Position numbers and translations under genes: made by a program
The notes under the pieces: generated by a model
What the model was told of the DNA's origin: nothing
What the model saw: only the letters and a program-made list of their open reading frames with translations
Databases searched by the model: none
NCBI RefSeq assembly: GCF_022682495.2
Contig: NC_071392.1
Coordinates: forward strand, 74,236,097 to 74,300,096
Reading direction: 5' to 3'
DNA: 64,000 nucleotides
DNA from: Desmodus rotundus
Taxonomy: Eukaryota; Chordata; Mammalia; Chiroptera; Phyllostomidae
Shown here: piece by piece, positions 22,774-34,444 of the stretch
How the letters are laid out: every line of letters begins with the position of its first letter
Numbering within the stretch: the stretch's first letter is position 1

Positions 22774-24637
22774 AAGTGTAATTTATCTGCTTACCTAATA
22801 GGAGTCTCACAGGTCTTCATGAAAAGTGGTGTGTTGTGCTCTTCCTTGTCCTTCCCTCTGTGTGTAAGGGAGAGGAGGCCTAGCGGACCAGGGTCTCTGG
22901 AATCCCACTGAGATCTATTATTCTGTGTGCGGTAATTGCTTGTGTTATTGTACTTGGCAGGTGAGCCCTTTCACAGTCCAGAGGCCGGGTGGCTGCTTCT
23001 GTTACTTAAAAGCCAAGTTATCTTGTTAAACTCCTCTCCAGTGAGAGCTTTAGAATCTCCTGAGACCTTCTGCAGCCTCTCTGTGGGGCACAGACCCAGC
23101 TCGCCTTTAACCCTGCCTGCCCCTGTGTTAGTCATTGTGATTCAAGCTCAAGAATAATAGCTTTCCTACACAGCAAGGCAGTGTAGGGCTGCTATAGTCA
23201 GACTGCTTGGTTCCATTAAATTCTTAAGAGGTCCTGTATGGGTGCTCTGAATGAAGGTACCTCTCTTATTCTTGGTTCAGAAGATAATAATGTTCTTTTA
23301 TCAACAGGAGAAGCTGAAAGCCAATGAAGAGAGAAGACTCTCTACATTGCTTGAGAATCAGATAATCTGAGGAACAGGAACTCCGAAAATTGATTTTTGA
23401 AAGTGGTTGATGGTATAGTCGGCTAATTGTAAAGATGCCCCATGTGTCTGAGCCGCCCATCAACTTTCACTTGAAATTTTTATGCTGTATATGTTAAAGT
23501 TCATTTATTTTGCTATTTGTTGGAAAGAGTGCCTTCCTGTCCCAGCGATTAAGGGAATCACACAACCGAACGGTATGGTGTACATAGAGCAAGCAGAATA
23601 CTATGGGTGTTTTAAAAATGGAGGCGCAGCCTCTACTGGACAGTAGTGAAGATACCACAGCAAGTTCCAGATCCTTGCTAACTAGCCTTCTGTTTAACTC
23701 CTTGAGGGAGGTGTGCAGGTCTGTTCTGGTGAAGGATAGGGTGACTCTGGTCTGGCAGTTCTTCCTTCAGGACCGTCTCCCTGGGCTTTTAATGGTGAGA
23801 ATCCTGGTATGGTACCTTAATTTAGCAATAAAGGACTCTGAAATATATGTGGTAGATTTGTGATTTGTACTTCTTTATTTTGACATCTAAAGCTGACTGT
23901 CAGCATTTCAAATAGGAAGTCTCCAAACAAGTTTGGAAAATAAAACTAGAAATGTAATGCTTTCCATGGATAGCATAGAATTTAATTATCTCCTCAAGCT
24001 CTGCAGTTAGTCCTGCAAAGTAAATACATTAGATGTTCTTTAGAGATGATTCACTCTGCATAGTATTGAGTATTATGCTTAATAACTTAGTTTCAATATT
24101 GCTGTAAGTCCAAAAAAAATGCACTGACTTTACAGGAGCAAACCTGAGGGATAGTAAATGGCGCAATCTTCATTTCTCTAGGATATTACAAGATCGCTGG
24201 TATACTTTCACTTAGCTGCGTCTGGTACACAGGCCTCCTACTTCCTTTTAATCATTGTATTATGATTTGATATTTTGTGCAGTGTACATTTTGCTCAGGG
24301 ACATAACGATGGCAGGGCAGCGAGGAAGAGAAATAAGATGATAGCAACTACAGCCATTGTGGGTAGGAATAGCTTTTCTCTCCCCCTCCCTGGGTCAGGA
24401 CTTGGCTGCACTTCTCTCCTCCTTCTGAGCATTGGAGTTGAGGAGGAGGAAAGAGTCAGATTTAAGGGAGGGGGTGCTGGACAGACAAAGCCTACCGAGT
24501 AGCCCCTGCGGTATAGTCTCGGGCTTTCCGCCCTGCCGTGACAACCCCTGCTTCACCTCCATTTTCCCCCAAAGGGAGGAGGAAAAGTCTGCTCGCCATC
24601 AGGAATACTTTTTTCTTGGGGTTCCTTGACAGAAGAA

Positions 24638-24719
24638 GGAAATTCTGTTGTATCAGAGCCTTGAATACCAAGGGCATTTTTATTTTTGGCAACAACCCCA
24701 AACAGTGAATCATCATGCC
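24638..24719. repeat. Direct duplication, copy B
   Basis: Partner of 22694-22773 in the same orientation, 1.94 kb downstream. It runs directly into CTTGCATATGGTAGTGTTTAATAAATG, a MIR/L2-like tail that copy A lacks. Confidence 0.85.
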
Positions 24720-24949
24720 TTGCATATGGTAGTGTTTAATAAATGTTGGTTTGATTTGGGTCATAGAAGCTTTACTTGCTTAATGATTTAGTCTCTGACA
24801 CCTGCTGTGCTGGCACTTACAAATGGAGATTTTAATTGGGAAAAAGATTCAATCAGTAGGTAACTTCAGATACTGTTCTGACAGACATCAGCTCCCCAGA
24901 TGCTTGTTTCTACTTGTGGCATATTAGGGTATCAGGATTGGGGGGATTT

Positions 24950-25075
24950 CAGGTCTAGTCCTTGTTCTGCCTTCAGTACTTTATTTTAAGCAAAAGTTAC
25001 TTCACTTGTCTTGCTTTTTCATCTGTAAAATCAAAGGGCTCAGATTAAATGATCTGTGTAGCTGCCTTCTCTCTG
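24950..25075 (+). repeat. MIR fragment
   Basis: AAGTTACTTCACTTGTCTTGC, TTTTTCATCTGTAAAATCAAAGGG and AGATTAAATGATCTGTG follow MIR order. Confidence 0.65.
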
Positions 25076-26044
25076 TAGATGATCCATACAGTCCCCAAGA
25101 GAATTAAATTCCCCTATTTCCAAACTGAGGCCCAATTTGTGGTGTAGCCGGCCTGGGGGCAGCCACTTAAGCTTGTCTGTGCTGAGTGTGCTAGTGCGCT
25201 CAGAGCAAGTGAAATGGCGTGCTGGGAGGCCGTGGGCTTCCAGTTCATTGTGTTTGAAGGCCGGGCTCTCTGATTTAGGTTTGCTTCTTGCTCTTGCCAG
25301 AAAAAGAAAGAAGAAGCTGGCAGTATTGGCGACTCTTCTGGGAAAGACCTCCCAGACCACACAGCTTACGTTCTTTCAGGATTGCTTGCTCTTTGTTTAA
25401 ATGACTTTAATTTTCAAGAGATGGTTCTTCTTTTGGAAGCAACAGCTCTGGTTGATAGAAAACTGTTTTCCTGCTAGACTTTCTGAAACTTTCTCCAATT
25501 TTCTTTTCTTTTTTAATTTCTTTTTAGTTACTCTTGCTTTAATTCCATTTCTTTAGAATTTTTCTGCTTCATTAAAGTGTATGTAATAAAATATTTCCTA
25601 CCCTATCCACAACAGCTCCTTCCCTGTTCCCTGACAGTATTTTTAGGAGGGGAAAATGCTTTTAGTCCAGGGAAGAGTCTCTCCCTCGCTTGCTTCTTTG
25701 TCACTGTTGCCAGCCCCTACACGGGCTGCCTTTCGGTTGTGGCAGTTGCAGGCTTGCAGGTGGCATAGTGGACCTTTCAGCCCAGTGACTTTCCTGGTTC
25801 TCTTTTCTGTGCCACATAGGGAGACTTCATTGTACTTGCTGTATTCTTCTCAAAAAACTTACATTGTTTTCAGTCATTTTTACCCTTTAAAAGTTTTGTA
25901 GATCGCACTGAAGTTCTGCTTCCTTCCTGTGACTTCTGTCTTGTCATTTCTAGAGGACTTGAAAATTTACAGTACATTCTGTGGTGAATCACCATGCCTG
26001 ACTTTGGGTTCTGTGTCAGCTGCCTTTAAACATTAAAAAAAACC

Positions 26045-26275
26045 TTTTTTTTTAAAGATTTTATTTATTTTTTAGATCTAGAGAAGAGAAGTGAGGGGAA
26101 AAAAGAGGGAGAGAAACATCGATGTGCAAGAGTAACAGCGATCGGTTGCCTCCTGCAGTTCCCCAATGAGGGACCTGGCCTGCAACCCAGGCATGTACCC
26201 TGACCTGGAATCGAACCTGCAGCCCTTCAGTTCCCAGGCCAGCACTCAACCTACTGAGCCACATCAGCTAGGGCC
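26045..26275 (-). mobile_element. VES-type SINE
   Basis: Reversed copy: AAGATTTTATTTATTT, GAGAAACATCGATGTG, GGACCTGGCCTGCAACCCAG, CTGGAATCGAACCTGCAG and TGAGCCACATCAGCTAGGGC. Confidence 0.93.
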
Positions 26276-26394
26276 AAAAAATTTTTTTGTTAGTATTGTT
26301 TAGCTAAGCATCTAATCTTTTCTGTAAGATATAGAAATCCTCTGTAGGATTGATACACATTTTTATGTCTCCATGCTTTTGTACTTTTGTATTG

Positions 26395-27580
26395 GACCTT
26401 AAAATTCTTTTACATTGAAATAAATTTACATACCATAAAATTCACCCTTTTAAAGTACACAGTTCAGTGATGTATACTGTATTCACATAACTAGCATCAC
26501 TAATTCCATACCATTTTCGATATGCAAAAGAAAAAGAAAGCCTGTACCCATTAACAGTTACTTCCTGTTTTCCCCTCCCTTCAGTCATTGGGAACCACTA
26601 ATGTACTTTCTATGTCTATGAACTCGCCTGTTCTGGACATTTCATATAAGTGGAATCATTCAGTATGTGGCTTTTTCTGTCTGGCTTCTTTCATTTAGCA
26701 TAATGTTTTCAAGGTTCATCCATACTGTAGCATCAATCAGTGCTTCAATTTTTAAGAAATTTCTAAATAATACCATTTTATGGGTAAACCACATTTTATT
26801 TATCGCTCGATGGACATTTGGATTGTTTGCACTCTTTTTGGCTATCATGAATAGTTGCAGTAAGCATTTTTATACAAGTTTTTGTGTGCACGTAATGTTT
26901 TGTTTTTCTTAGGTGTATGCTCAGGAATGGGATTGCTGGGCGATATGGTTATAACTGTTTTGTTTAACTTTTGAGGGGCTGCCAGACTGCTTTCCAAACT
27001 GATTGCATTACCAGCAATGTATGCGGCTTTCGATTTCTCCACATCCTTGCTGATACTTGTTATTGTCTGTCTTACTGATTACAATTATCATAGTGCCTGT
27101 GAAGTGTTGTCACAGTGGTTTAGATTTGCATTTCCCTTATGACTAATGATGTCGAGCATTTTTGTGTGCTTAGTGGCCATTTGTATATATTCTTTGATTA
27201 AAGGTCTTTTCACGTTCTTTGCTTTTAATTGGGTGGCCTTTATTGTTGGGTTATAATAGTTCTCTCTTCTAGATACTAGACTTTTATACAATACATGCTT
27301 TTCTTCAGTGTCCATTGAAGCACAATGTTTTTAATTTTGATGAAGTTCAATTTATACATAAGTTATTTTTTTGGTTGGTTGTGCTTTGTCAGGTGGTATT
27401 GTGTCCAAGAAATCATCTCCTAATTCAAGGTGAAGATTTACACCTCCTTTTGCTTCTACAAATTTAATGGTTTAACTCTCACGTTTAGGACTCTTACATC
27501 TGATGTCTTCTGTCTCACACCATCTACAATAGTTATTAATCTCATTCTTTTGTACATGGGTACACAGTTTGCAGTTTTGT
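26395..27580 (-). mobile_element. L1 (LINE-1) 3' part, antisense
   Basis: The segment follows the common L1M layout in reverse. 3' UTR motifs come first (ACATACCATAAAATTCACCC, GGACATTTCATATAAGTGG, TTCAAGGTTCATCC). The ORF2 C-terminal region follows (GATGGACATTTGG, GGGATTGCTGGGCGATATGG, TCTCCACATCCTTGCTG, GACTAATGATGTCGAGCAT, AATTTTGATGAAGTTCAA). Reading frames are broken by stops, so no functional reverse transcriptase remains. It is 5'-truncated near 27580. Confidence 0.85.
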
Positions 27581-27701
27581 TGGAAGGATTATACCTTCCT
27601 CATGAAATTATCTTGGTACCCTTGTTGAAATTCAACTGACTAAATATATGAGTTTGTTTTGGGCTTTTTGGGGATAACATTTTAGTGTTCATTAGGTGGC
27701 T

Positions 27702-27736
27702 GTCTTCATTCTTTATATTGGGTCTTCATTCTTTAT
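27702..27736. repeat. Short direct repeat
   Basis: GTCTTCATTCTTTAT occurs twice, 20 bp apart. Confidence 0.8.
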
Positions 27737-28554
27737 GTAATATGAATATTGCTAAGATCTACCTGTTATTAGCCCTGCCAGTCCTTGTAGAGAGAATAAG
27801 GTGCTCAGTTAATCAGATTCCATTCTCAGGCTGGGATGATTTTTGCTCTTGGGCTGTGAAAAACATACTGGCTTTTTTGGACATGCTAATGGATTTCTAT
27901 ACCATCACTCTGTTTGTCTGAAGTATAGTGTGGCTAGGTTTTTGTTTAGGAATTATTCTATCTTCTGGTGTCTGTGGTCTGGAGGGTTAAGAGTTAAATG
28001 TACCAAATTGTTCATCAGGATCTAGTGAAGATCTATCTGGTGTTCATGTTGCTGGGCAACATTTTAGTGGCTGCCCATGAAGTGTTGCACTGTAGGTAAA
28101 TCTCCTAGTAAGTCTGTAAGTGGGTTTGAACAGTTTGAGCCCCCATTTTCCTTCTCAGCTGGCTTATTTCAGCCTTTGTCACCACCCGACTTGTGCCCTG
28201 AAGCCAGGTCCTCCGAATCATGCTGCGTTCCTCTGCAACCTTTATTGGCAGAGCTGAGAAATGTCTAATCCATAACCTCAATCAAACTGACTCCTTGTGA
28301 CAGCTATTTTCACAAACCCCTGCTGTATGAGGTAGGGCTAAAATCGTTTTTCTAGAATGTCATTTTATTAATGTAATTGGATAAAGCAGTTACCATATGA
28401 CTTGCTTTCTATGCCCTATAAATTAGCAGCTAAGGATAATTACCGCATGAATTGCAACATGAATCAGTACAGCTTTGGCAGAACAATTACCTGTGACAGT
28501 TTCCTCTCAATCTTAATATTCTTCTGAAATTAAAATTCTGATGAACAAATGATA

Positions 28555-28740
28555 TGTTGTTCTTATCTCATTGTTTGTCTGCTTCCTCCCCCCACTAGAA
28601 TGTCAGCTCTCCAAGAACAGACATTTTTGTCTGTTTTATCTCACTGAAGTATATACCATTTGTCAGGAACAATGCCTGGCACATAGTAGGAACTCATTAA
28701 ATTTCCATTTAATTAATTAATGATAAATGAATCAATCAAT
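28555..28740 (+). repeat. L2 3' end
   Basis: CCCCCACTAGAATGTCAGCTC, TTTTTGTCTGTTTTATCTC, and AATGCCTGGCACATAGTAGG then AATGAATCAATCAATGAATAA match the typical LINE2 3' terminus. Confidence 0.8.
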
Positions 28741-30389
28741 GAATAAAACTATAATCAGTTTAGATGCCGGCTCTTTCACAGAGGAAAAATGACTTCTTTT
28801 GATGCCATGGGAGACAAAAATTAAGTTTGATATATAGACCCCTGTTTTTTTTTTTCCATAGTTTGCTTCAAGACATTTTAAGTATTTTTTCCCCTAGGAG
28901 CTATTTTTCCTTGGCTTTATTTGGGGGGGAACGTTAGATAAGAGAAGGTCATTGGACGAGTGAGGCAGGTGGAGGGAGTTTAATAATACTTGGAAGATGA
29001 AATGGAGATAGTTCAAAGCAAACTATACCTCCTTTCTGCTACTTTAGTTCCTGTAAATACTAGGAAGGAAACTAGTTCTTCCCTTATAGACAGGTCTCTC
29101 TTCTGTAATGGTCTGTGGACAAGAGTTTCTTCCTGAGTCTCTGTCAAGGCTATGGCCAAATGAGGGGAAGGGAGTTTAGGAGTAAAGATTACATGTGTCA
29201 GTTCTTTCGTTCTGCAGGAATAAGGAATAGCCACGTCTACCACATGAGTATCTGATCTTGTTGCTTAGGAAGTTGAATTGGTGAGTGCTGCTTGATTATA
29301 TATATGTAATAGTATAAAAGGTATAGAGCAGCCTATAAAGTAAAAGTCATCTCTCTCCAGTATTGATTCAAGCACTTACTATTGTCTAAATGACATCATT
29401 TGGTGCAATAATGTACAGGGGTTCTGATAGCAGTTTTTAGAATAGCGTTCTGGGAGAGGGGTGGGTGTACAAAGGAAGCTTTGTAAAATTCCTGTGCACA
29501 ATTATTTGCCAAAGGCCTTAATGGGGGCAGGATAATAGTTACAGACTCATTGTTCCCCAGGGACCTAGTGTACCAGCTAGAGGCATTGGAGGTAATAACT
29601 TTCCTGATATTTAGGGGAGAAAGGGGGCTCTTCTCATCAGTCATTCTGTTCTTGAGATTTTCAGTGGCCTTCGTCAGACTTAGGAAATAAGGATTCTTTC
29701 CTAGCTTGGGTCAGTGCTCATTTATCAGAGTTTACCTTGATTAGCCAAGGTACATTTTCTTGTAAAAGGGCCTTAGCTGTTCCAGCTGGGCTTACCAAGA
29801 GCTACTGGCTTTCCTGGGAGCGCTTTATTATTTTTTGTGAAAACTTGATAAAACTGAGGAGCAGGCAGTGGAAACAGATACTCTGATTTTGCTGCTGTGT
29901 GTAGCTGGGCTCTCCTTGGCCATTTTGGAATTTTTGCATGGATGAATTCAAGTGCAGGTATTCTAAAATGTGCTACTGTTGTTCCTTCCACTTGTGAAGA
30001 ATTAACTATAAATGAATCAGATCCAAGGTCTTTTCCTTTTCTTCCCTTTGGTCTTTCTCATTTCGGGAACATGAAACATCCTCTGCTTTAGTATACCTGT
30101 TCTTCCCTGGCTTCACTTTGTTTGAGGGCTTGTCTTTTTAGAATGTCAGTTCCATGGGCTGACTTCAGAGCATGGCTTCTCAGGAAAGGCTCTAGCAAGG
30201 CAGTGTGGTTGGCAGCTGTGGACTTTAATTGCGGGTCATACTTGATCAGAAAGGCTAAAAATGAAGAGCGTGACTGGTAAGGAGACAGTCTTTCATTGTG
30301 TGTGTCATGGTGTAGCCAGGGGGGAGCCATGAAGACCAAGGTCTATGTCTTTTCTAATGGGGATACTTAGATATTGATTAGAGCACTAT

Positions 30390-30619
30390 TTATTTATTTA
30401 AAAAATGATTTTATTTATTTAATTTTAGAGAGAGGGGAAGGGAGGGAGACAGAGAGAGAGAAACATTGATGTGCGAGAAAGACATTGATCGGTTGCCTCT
30501 CACGTGCTCCCAACTGGGGACCTGGCCCACACCCAGGCATGTGCCCTACCGGGAATTGAACCAGCAACATTTTGGTTCACAGGCAGGTGCTCAATCCACT
30601 GAGCCACACCAGCCAGGGC
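30390..30619 (-). mobile_element. VES-type SINE
   Basis: Full-length reversed copy enclosed by a perfect 11-bp target duplication, TAGAGCACTAT (30379-30389 and 30620-30630). The exact duplication suggests a fairly young insertion. Confidence 0.96.
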
Positions 30620-30738
30620 TAGAGCACTATATTTTTAAAAGTTGGGATATGTGTATTTGTTGGACAGAATTTCTGTAACAAGGGAGTAGAATGGATAGAT
30701 GAATTGCTGCGTAGTCATACAATGGATAAATGGTATAG

Positions 30739-31559
30739 TGTGGGAGAGCTTTGCCCGCAGAGCCCCCCCGACCCCTGCCGATGAGAATAAGTCTACCAAG
30801 ACATGATCTGCAGGAAAGGTGGCTGAACTCTCAAAAGAGAAGGGCCAGGAACCTTTTCCTCAGTGGGCTTTTATTGGGTTCAGTTTGCACAGGAATACAG
30901 GTAAAGCTCATCAGTCATTGTCAGGCAATAAGTATCAAACAATAGATAACATACAGAGAACTATGAGGGCTTTTTCTGAGTCAGGGTCAGTTCGCTAAAG
31001 GGCTATAAAACTTTGGGAAACAAACTCATTTCATGCTTGGACCCTTATCAGAAAACTGAGGACATTCTTAGCAAAGCAGGTTTCACAGGATTTTAAGTAT
31101 TCTTTCTTAGGCCTGATTGCCCTGGGGGATCCACCCTTTCCAGCACAGGACTACACCGCCCACTATCATTGTTTCAGGCTTAAGTCAGGCAGGGGAAGTA
31201 AGGTAGCCAAGAGATTAGGAGACTTCTCACAGACAGAATGAGGACTCAGGCCGTGTCAAAAGCTGAGGAGTTAGGGTCTATCACCCCCTTTTTCTATAGC
31301 CCCCCCAAGTCCTTCCCTGAGGGCCCCTTCGTGACTGTGTCTGTCTTAGGTCGTCCCTCCCTGGAGGAATCTTACCCATCATTGGCCAACCAGTCATCCG
31401 CCCGGGGCCAAGCAGGTTGAAGTAAAAGTGGTCAGAGGCGGCACCCCTGCCAGGGAGATAAGCTTTGTCTCCTTAGTGGCTTATGGTCCCCAGGTCTCTC
31501 ACTCAGCCTTAGCCATGAAGGGTTATAGCTTCTGAAACCAGGCAGGGAGGTTCCCAACA
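30739..31559 (-). mobile_element. Solo LTR of an endogenous retrovirus, copy 1
   Basis: About 821 bp. Read on the minus strand it begins TGTTGGGAACC and ends CA, the standard LTR termini. Polyadenylation-type AATAAA lies on the minus strand (TTTTATTG at about 30870). The flanks GTATAG (30733-30738) and CTATAG (31560-31565) form a 6-bp target duplication with one mismatch, which points to the class II (ERV2/ERVK-like) group. It shares long stretches with the LTR at 34445-35291, such as CTCATTTCATGCTTGGACCC and GGACATTCTTAGCAAAGCAG. No internal viral genes are present. Confidence 0.87.
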
Positions 31560-31589
31560 CTATAGAGCTGTGAAAGTGAATGAGTTAGT

Positions 31590-31975
31590 GTTTCACATCA
31601 CCATGAATGAGTTTCATCAAAAAAACAAAAACAGTGAGCAAAAGAAGCAAGTTACTTATGGGTACGTGCACTAGACACAATTGATATAGGGTTCAGAAAT
31701 ATGTAAAATGAAACCATATTGCTTAGAGATGTGTATTTAGATGGTACAATTGTACCTAAAAGCAAGGAAACGATTATCATAATGGTAGGGTAACGGGTTG
31801 GGAGAAGGAAGAGGCTATGAGTAGAGAGGGGAATGGGGGGAATCCAAGGTTCTTCCAGTTCTTAACTTGGGTGGTGGTTACTCAGTTATGTGTTTATCTT
31901 ATTGTTAACATGTACATTTATGTTTTGATATTAATATTTATATTAGTATTTCACAACTTAAACGTTAGTTAAGGT
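31590..31975 (+). mobile_element. L1 3' end
   Basis: Typical L1 3' UTR order: AACTTGGGTGGTGGTTACTC, then ACATGTACATTTATG and a TATTTATATTAGTATTTCAC end. The 5' limit is uncertain. Confidence 0.5.
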
Positions 31976-32934
31976 GGAGGGGTGAAGGAGAGCTGTCAGC
32001 TAAGCAGATGTGTATAGGGGAGGCTTCCCTTTGTACTCCTTCCTTTCCTCCTTTGATTTGGCTTCCTTTCCAGGGACTGTTCCTTTATAGAGAACTCCAT
32101 GCGCTTGTCTACTGCGAGCTCTACGTTGGCAGAACTCTCCAATCTTCTATCTGTGACTTTTTCAGCAGCTTTTCTTACTTTGACGCTTGGAAATGAGGGT
32201 CTTTCAGATCTAGCGAAGCCAGTGCCTGAGCCCACTTGTTTATTAAATTATGCCTCACTGAGCAAAGACTACTTGGATAGCTTGGGTACTGTTTGTCATT
32301 TTTTCTTTACACCTTTTCTTCTCTTCTCCCATTTGAAATCCCCCTTTTTTCTACCCTGCAAATATTTAAAAGTTAAATACCAGTGAGCTTCAGAGCTCTT
32401 TTCACAGTTGCCAGGGGGTCCCATGCCTGGTGCCTTTGATTAGAGAGCTGAAAGGTGCCGCAGTGCTCAGGAACCTAGGTGCTTAGATTCTTCTGTTTCG
32501 GTCATCTGGAATGTGGATTTTCTAGTACTACTTTTGGATTTCTCTTTTAGCCTAGATATGAGCGCTGTGTACAGTGGAAGCGTTGAGTCCTGCTCTCACC
32601 CAGCTTCTTCCAGATGGTGTGTAGGGGCTTCTTCCTCCAGTGTCCTCTTTCCTCAGGCCTTCCATTGCTTGCTTGTGCCCTTGAATGGAATGTATGGATG
32701 GAGACATTAACTTCCTAATAATTGAAAAGAACACAGGTGGCCACGGTGCTTGTGGGGATGAAATTACAAAGGTCATTAACCTCCCTGTCTCATGTACCTC
32801 TTCACCCCAGTCTATTTTATGACTTTTCTATCATTTGTATAATTCCTACTTCTATTTTTAGGTCAAATAATTTCAGACTCCAGCCCAAGTTTTTATGTGG
32901 GTGTTTATTTTATAAAATTAAAAATAATCTCATT

Positions 32935-33000
32935 CATTTGCTCACTCAACAAATATTTGAGTGCCTTCAAGGTGCCAAGTACCATTCTACATATTGGGAC
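32935..33000 (-). repeat. Ancient MIR/L2-like fragment
   Basis: TTTGCTCACTCAACAAATATTTGAGTGCC and GGTGCCAAGTACCATTCTAC match the widespread ancient motif CAACAAATATTTATTGAG, then GTGCCAGGCAC. Confidence 0.5.
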
Positions 33001-33029
33001 AGTATTGATACATACATATATCAATACTG
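33000..33029. repeat. Small perfect inverted repeat
   Basis: Arms CAGTATTGATA and TATCAATACTG (11 bp each) with an 8-nt spacer, directly beside a GT microsatellite. Confidence 0.85.
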
Positions 33030-33032
33030 CCC

Positions 33033-33058
33033 TGTGTGTGTGTGTGTGTGTGTGTGTA
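33033..33058. repeat. (GT)n microsatellite
   Basis: About 13 GT units next to the SINE at 33059. Confidence 0.95.
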
Positions 33059-33266
33059 TTTTAAATGATTTTATTTATTTTTTAGAGAAGGGGAGGGAGG
33101 GAGAAAGGGAGAGAAACAACGATGTGTGAGAGATCAGTTGCCTCTGACGTGCCCCCAGCGGGGACCTGACCCACAACCCAGGCATGTACCCTGACCGGGA
33201 AACAAACCGATGACCTTTAGGTTCACAAGCCGATGCTCAACCCACTGAACCACACCAGACAGGGCT
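33059..33266 (-). mobile_element. VES-type SINE just upstream of exon 2
   Basis: Reversed copy: ATTTTATTTATTTTTTAGAG, GGAGAGAAACAACGATGTG, CCCACAACCCAGGCATGTAC and CCACACCAGACAGGGCT. It ends only 66 bp before the exon 2 acceptor. Confidence 0.93.
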
Positions 33267-33332
33267 GAAAATATTAGGTGCTGTTACCTCTAGACTGCTA
33301 AATTTTCTGTTTTTTTCTCTCCCCACACTCAG

Positions 33333-33482
33333 GTCCTGTCAGGGTGTGCCATCATTGTCCGAGGGCAGCCTCGTGGTGGGCCTCCTCCTGAGAGGCAGAT
33401 CAACCTTAGCAACATTCGAGCTGGAAACCTGGCCCGCCGGGCGGCTGCAACACAGCCAGATGCAAAAGACACGCCTGATGAG
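33333..33482 (+). CDS. SND1: SND1 exon 2 (residues 27-76)
   Basis: Fifty codons, phase 0 at both ends. Translation runs [13 protein letters not shown], then [16 protein letters not shown], to KDTPDE. This is the first beta-barrel part of SN1. [10 protein letters not shown] occupies the place of the active-site loop LVDTPET of staphylococcal nuclease, but the catalytic acidic pattern is absent, as in other Tudor-SN proteins. The acceptor is a pyrimidine-rich tract ending CACACTCAG and the donor is GAG|GTAGGA. A SINE lies 66 bp upstream, and solo LTRs of one family lie on both sides in the flanking introns. Confidence 0.98.
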
Positions 33483-33849
33483 GTAGGATCTTCCTGAGGC
33501 TGTGGACCCAGGTGATAGCCCTATCTTCTTGACTGATGTGAGAAGATCAAGCTATCACTAGATCTGTCTTTTCTGTATATTTTGAGTGGTTTTATATCAA
33601 AGAACTGATGACCCTAGATAAACCCACAGTGTCTTGCATTGGTTTATATACATTCACTGCCCTTGGCAGTAACCCCAGTCTTGGGGCTTTTTCTCATACC
33701 CTTTCCCTTTAGGTTGTAGAGCCTTTCCAGGTTTGCCAGTCTTTCACTCCTCCACCTCTTGGAATCGGTTAGATTCTAACTGTTAGAACATTTCCTAGGT
33801 AGTCTGGGCTGTTTGAGGTTGGCATTGCTTTTGGCAGACCTCTTACATT

Positions 33850-34050
33850 AATATGTGTTTGAAATCTTCATTCACATTCAAAATTCGGAAGGGTATTCAG
33901 TGAAAAGTCAAGTTCTGCTGCCCAAGGACTACTGATGTTACTAGTTTTGTGTCTCTCTCCATAGACATTTATCACTTGCGCAAGCACTCTCATTTTTCTG
34001 AACGGTAGCATACTATAAATGCTAGGCCTGTGCTTCATTACACATTCTTA
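33850..34050 (-). repeat. Possible old L1 3' fragment
   Basis: ACGGTAGCATACTATAAATGCTAGGCCTGTGCTTC resembles antisense L1M sequence (GGTAGCATACTATATATACTGTTCTGC). Weak. Confidence 0.35.
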
Positions 34051-34444
34051 ATCTGGGATCCTTATGTCCCTAAAGGCTCTGGAACTCCATGATGTTTGCA
34101 AAATTTTGTGTAGACATGTATTTTTAAGGAAGAGAGCTTCTGTCAGTTTCTCAAGTCAACTTGTGGCTCAGTGCTAGTCAAGAACCATTGTATTATGGTG
34201 ATTTGAGAAATTCCTGAGCATTTGCTCCACCATCCCCTCCTTGTCCCTTGTCCCCCAACCTCTAATGCTTAGTTACCTATCCTTCCTTGTAGGCTGCCTT
34301 GGACTCCTTCAGGTCTTGCCTCTCCAGGCAGCTGCTGTGAGTCCTAATTTAGTTAGGATTCACAGGCATTGTTTAGTTATCTTGGTTCCTATACTTTGAA
34401 ACATGAGCTGCTCTTGTCTTTCCTTTGGTTGTGCTTTGGCTGTC

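Larger units (their letters stand above)
10057..33332 (+). other. SND1: SND1 intron 1 (23.3 kb)
   Basis: GTGAGA donor and CACACTCAG acceptor. It holds six antisense VES SINEs, a Tigger-derived element, an antisense L1 fragment, a solo LTR, an L1 3' end, MIR/L2 fragments and a local duplication, all listed separately. Long stretches (about 11950-14250, 15500-16390, 17000-18500, 21070-24900 apart from the duplicated segment, and 25080-26040) show no recognisable gene or repeat. Open frames there are short and without support. Confidence 0.9.
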
